DNA from: an uncultured Lachnospiraceae bacterium
GTDB lineage: Bacteria; Bacillota; Clostridia; Lachnospirales; Lachnospiraceae
Direction of reading: 5' to 3'
Assembly: GCA_910586125.1 (NCBI GenBank)
Contig: CAJUHP010000016.1
Location: 11,570-75,569 of the forward strand
Length of the DNA stretch: 64,000 bases
Both the position numbers and the translations under genes were made by a program. This document shows, in pieces, positions 62,112 to 64,000 of this stretch. Below the pieces are notes generated by a model. It worked only from the letters and a program-made list of their open reading frames with translations, searched no databases and was not told where the DNA came from. Numbering within the stretch: position 1 is the first letter of the stretch; each line of letters begins with the position of its first letter.

Positions 62112-63653
62112 GTGAAGCAGGAAATGGTGCTGGTACTGGATTTTGGAGGCCAGTATAATCAGTTGATTGCCAGGCGGGTTCGGGAGTGCGGGGTATACTG
62201 TGAAGTAAAGCCCAGCACCATTCGTCTGGATGAACTGCGGGCCGCAGATCCGAAGGGGATCATATTTACTGGGGGACCGAACAGCGTTTATGACGAGGAG
62301 TCTCCGCGCTGCAGCCGGGAAATTTTTGATCTGGGCATTCCGATTCTGGGAATCTGCTATGGTTCTCAGTTGATGGCGTATATGCTGGGGGGCCAAGTGA
62401 AAACGGCGCCGGTCAGCGAATACGGCCGCACAAAAGTACACGTAGAGACAGAGGATAAGCTGTTTGCCGGCGTATCTTCGGACACGGTTTGCTGGATGAG
62501 CCACACCGATTATATCGCGGAGGTTCCAAAAGGATTTGGCATTACCGCCAGTACGCCGGTCTGCCCGGCGGCGGCTATCTCGTGTCCGCAGCGCAGGCTG
62601 TATGCGACGCAGTTTCACCCGGAGGTCATGCATACCAAGCAGGGGGAACGGATGCTGCGCAATTTTGTGTATGAGATCTGCGGCTGTGCCGGCGACTGGA
62701 AGATGGATTCTTTTGTGGAGGCGGCAATACAGTCCCTGCGTGACAAGATTGGAGAGGGAAAGGTTTTGTGTGCGCTGTCCGGCGGTGTGGATTCCTCTGT
62801 GGCGGCGGTCCTGCTGTCGAAGGCAGTGGGGAAACAGCTAACCTGCGTATTTGTGGATCACGGCCTGCTGCGCAAGAATGAAGGGGACGAGGTGGAGTCT
62901 GTTTTCGGCCCCGACGGTCCCTATGAGCTGAATTTTATCCGGGTGGATGCGGCCGAGCGGTATTATGAAAGGCTGAGAGGCGTGACGGAGCCGGAGGAGA
63001 AACGAAAAATTATTGGGGAAGAGTTTATCCGCATTTTTGAAGAGGAGGCGCGCCGGATCGGCGCGGTGGATTTTTTGGTACAGGGAACAATCTACCCCGA
63101 TGTGATTGAGTCGGGTCTGGGACAGTCGGCAGTGATCAAATCGCATCATAACGTGGGCGGGCTGCCTTCGGTGGTGGATTTTCGAGAGATTATTGAACCG
63201 CTGCGGATGCTGTTTAAGGACGAGGTGCGAAAAGCTGGATTGGAGCTTGGCATACCGGCTTATCTGGTATACCGTCAGCCATTTCCGGGTCCTGGGCTGG
63301 GCGTTCGTATTGTCGGGGAGATTACAGAGGAGAAGGTGCGCATTGTCCAGGAGGCGGATGCGATTTATCGGGAAGAGATCGCAAAGGCGGGACTGGATCA
63401 GGATCTGGGGCAGTATTTTGCCGCCCTGACCAATATGCGATCGGTAGGCGTTATGGGCGATTTCCGCACCTATGACTATGCGGTGGCGCTACGGGCGGTC
63501 AATACCTCGGATTTTATGACGGCGGAGGCAGCGCAGCTTCCGTGGGAAGTGCTGATGCATGTGTCGAACCGGATTGTCAATGAGGTGAAAGGGGTTAATC
63601 GGGTGCTGTATGACTGCACGGGGAAGCCGCCGGGGACGATTGAGTTCGAGTGA
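62112..63653 (+). CDS. guaA: GMP synthase (glutamine-hydrolysing)
   Basis: A 513-residue enzyme that aminates XMP to GMP. The N-terminal glutamine amidotransferase has its catalytic cysteine in GICYGSQ and the His-Glu pair in FHPEV. The ATP pyrophosphatase has ALSGGVDSSVAA, and the C-terminus PGTIEFE is the normal family end. The GTG at 62112 has GGAGG 8 bp ahead. Its 3' end is intact although element-like DNA begins right after it. Confidence 0.96.
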   Translation: MKQEMVLVLDFGGQYNQLIARRVRECGVYCEVKPSTIRLDELRAADPKGIIFTGGPNSVYDEESPRCSREIFDLGIPILGICYGSQLMAYMLGGQVKTAPVSEYGRTKVHVETEDKLFAGVSSDTVCWMSHTDYIAEVPKGFGITASTPVCPAAAISCPQRRLYATQFHPEVMHTKQGERMLRNFVYEICGCAGDWKMDSFVEAAIQSLRDKIGEGKVLCALSGGVDSSVAAVLLSKAVGKQLTCVFVDHGLLRKNEGDEVESVFGPDGPYELNFIRVDAAERYYERLRGVTEPEEKRKIIGEEFIRIFEEEARRIGAVDFLVQGTIYPDVIESGLGQSAVIKSHHNVGGLPSVVDFREIIEPLRMLFKDEVRKAGLELGIPAYLVYRQPFPGPGLGVRIVGEITEEKVRIVQEADAIYREEIAKAGLDQDLGQYFAALTNMRSVGVMGDFRTYDYAVALRAVNTSDFMTAEAAQLPWEVLMHVSNRIVNEVKGVNRVLYDCTGKPPGTIEFE

Positions 63654-63712
63654 TGAAATGGTCTTTAAGAACCTAGTATTTATGCGGGCTGCAAACAAAT
63701 TTGTTTAGGAAC

Positions 63713-63730
63713 TGGCAACGATTTGGCAAC
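63713..63730. repeat. Direct TGGCAAC repeats beside guaA
   Basis: TGGCAAC at 63713-63719 and again at 63724-63730, 11 bp apart, 60 bp after the guaA stop. Short direct repeats of this kind are common at the ends of integrated elements as recombinase-arm sites. Confidence 0.4.
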
Positions 63731-63775
63731 ATTTTAGGTATCACTCACTGAATAAAAGAATACTTCAATAACAGA

Positions 63776-63826
63776 AAAACCTTACTGATTTTCGGAAATG
63801 ACAACTGAAAATTGGTAAGGTTTTTT
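63776..63826. terminator. Long bidirectional terminator
   Basis: An 18-bp stem (63776-63793 with 63807-63824, two T-G wobbles), a 13-nt loop, an A-run on one side and a T-run on the other. It would stop both guaA and the convergent minus-strand gene. Confidence 0.85.
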
Positions 63827-63830
63827 GCGT

Positions 63831-64000
63831 TCATTTTTTCTTCTTGCGTTTTGTTTCTTTCTTTTCTGCGCTTTCGGCTTCTTTAGCCGCTTCATTGATG
63901 AAGTCAAACAATTCTTGCGGAGGAACCTTTGCCCAGATTTGGTGGGTGTCAAGTTCTGGATATTTGTACCGCCACTCGTCATATTCTTCTTTGGTGATTT
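63831..64000 (-). CDS. C-terminal fragment of a gene entering from the right edge
   Basis: The last 55 codons of a minus-strand gene; the frame is open at base 64000. The tail reads ITKEEYDEWRYKYPELDT then WAKVPPQELFDFINEA, followed by a lysine-rich end. I could not assign it with certainty. The style resembles the tail of site-specific recombinase or other mobile-element proteins, and its place next to guaA fits, but this is a tentative impression. Confidence 0.5.
   Translation of the reverse strand, partial: ITKEEYDEWRYKYPELDTHQIWAKVPPQELFDFINEAAKEAESAEKKETKRKKKK

Overview
The window looks like chromosomal DNA of a gut-type Gram-positive anaerobe, most likely a Lachnospiraceae-like Clostridia member. 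This is inferred from strong AGGAGG ribosome sites, frequent TTG/GTG starts, the tilS-hpt-ftsH order, several LytTR/GHKL two-component systems, a LicT-controlled beta-glucoside PTS and many heterodimeric ABC exporters. Base composition is moderately GC-rich except for one AT-richer island (about 7.2-11.5 kb). I saw no rRNA, tRNA or CRISPR array.

Layout: 1-7120 holds the 3' part of a serine hydrolase, then a tight operon matching the Escherichia coli yhf cluster gene for gene (yhfU, yhfT, php, yhfS, yhfX, yhfW). It ends in a clear terminator. 7187-11531 is an island of small genes and remnants: an unknown minus-strand gene, a frameshifted DnaC/IstB-like fragment, a truncated PIN toxin with an intact AbrB-type antitoxin, a BlaI-BlaR1-like pair with its operators, and two GC-rich hairpins. 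11532-15390 is tilS-hpt-ftsH. A candidate small RNA follows, then a GH13 enzyme and a ResB-CcsA cytochrome c biogenesis pair.

19730-35954 is the most striking architecture. Two paralogous cassettes (LytTR regulator, GHKL kinase, terminator, two ABC exporter half-transporters) point toward each other and flank a complete LicT-BglP-BglA beta-glucoside operon. The left cassette has a 30-residue, three-cysteine peptide ORF between its terminator and its exporter genes. The right cassette sits directly behind nagB. 36102-41019 carries a secreted FAD/FMN reductase lipoprotein beside a divergent OmpR-type regulator and membrane histidine kinase. 41138-44627 is an asymmetric heterodimeric ABC exporter. 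44789-47025 is a DUF1538 membrane protein with a PII-like partner, preceded by a TTAACA direct-repeat box.

47034-50127 holds MOSC, SDR, thioredoxin reductase and CutC genes. 50147-56018 holds two unlinked-strand hybrid histidine kinases and a solute-binding lipoprotein paired with the second. 56217-61105 is uvrB-uvrA, followed by a zinc-ribbon protein behind a consensus promoter, then guaA. Immediately after guaA comes a different kind of DNA (TGGCAAC repeats, a bidirectional terminator, and the tail of a minus-strand gene running off the window). This resembles the end of an integrated element at the guaA 3' end.
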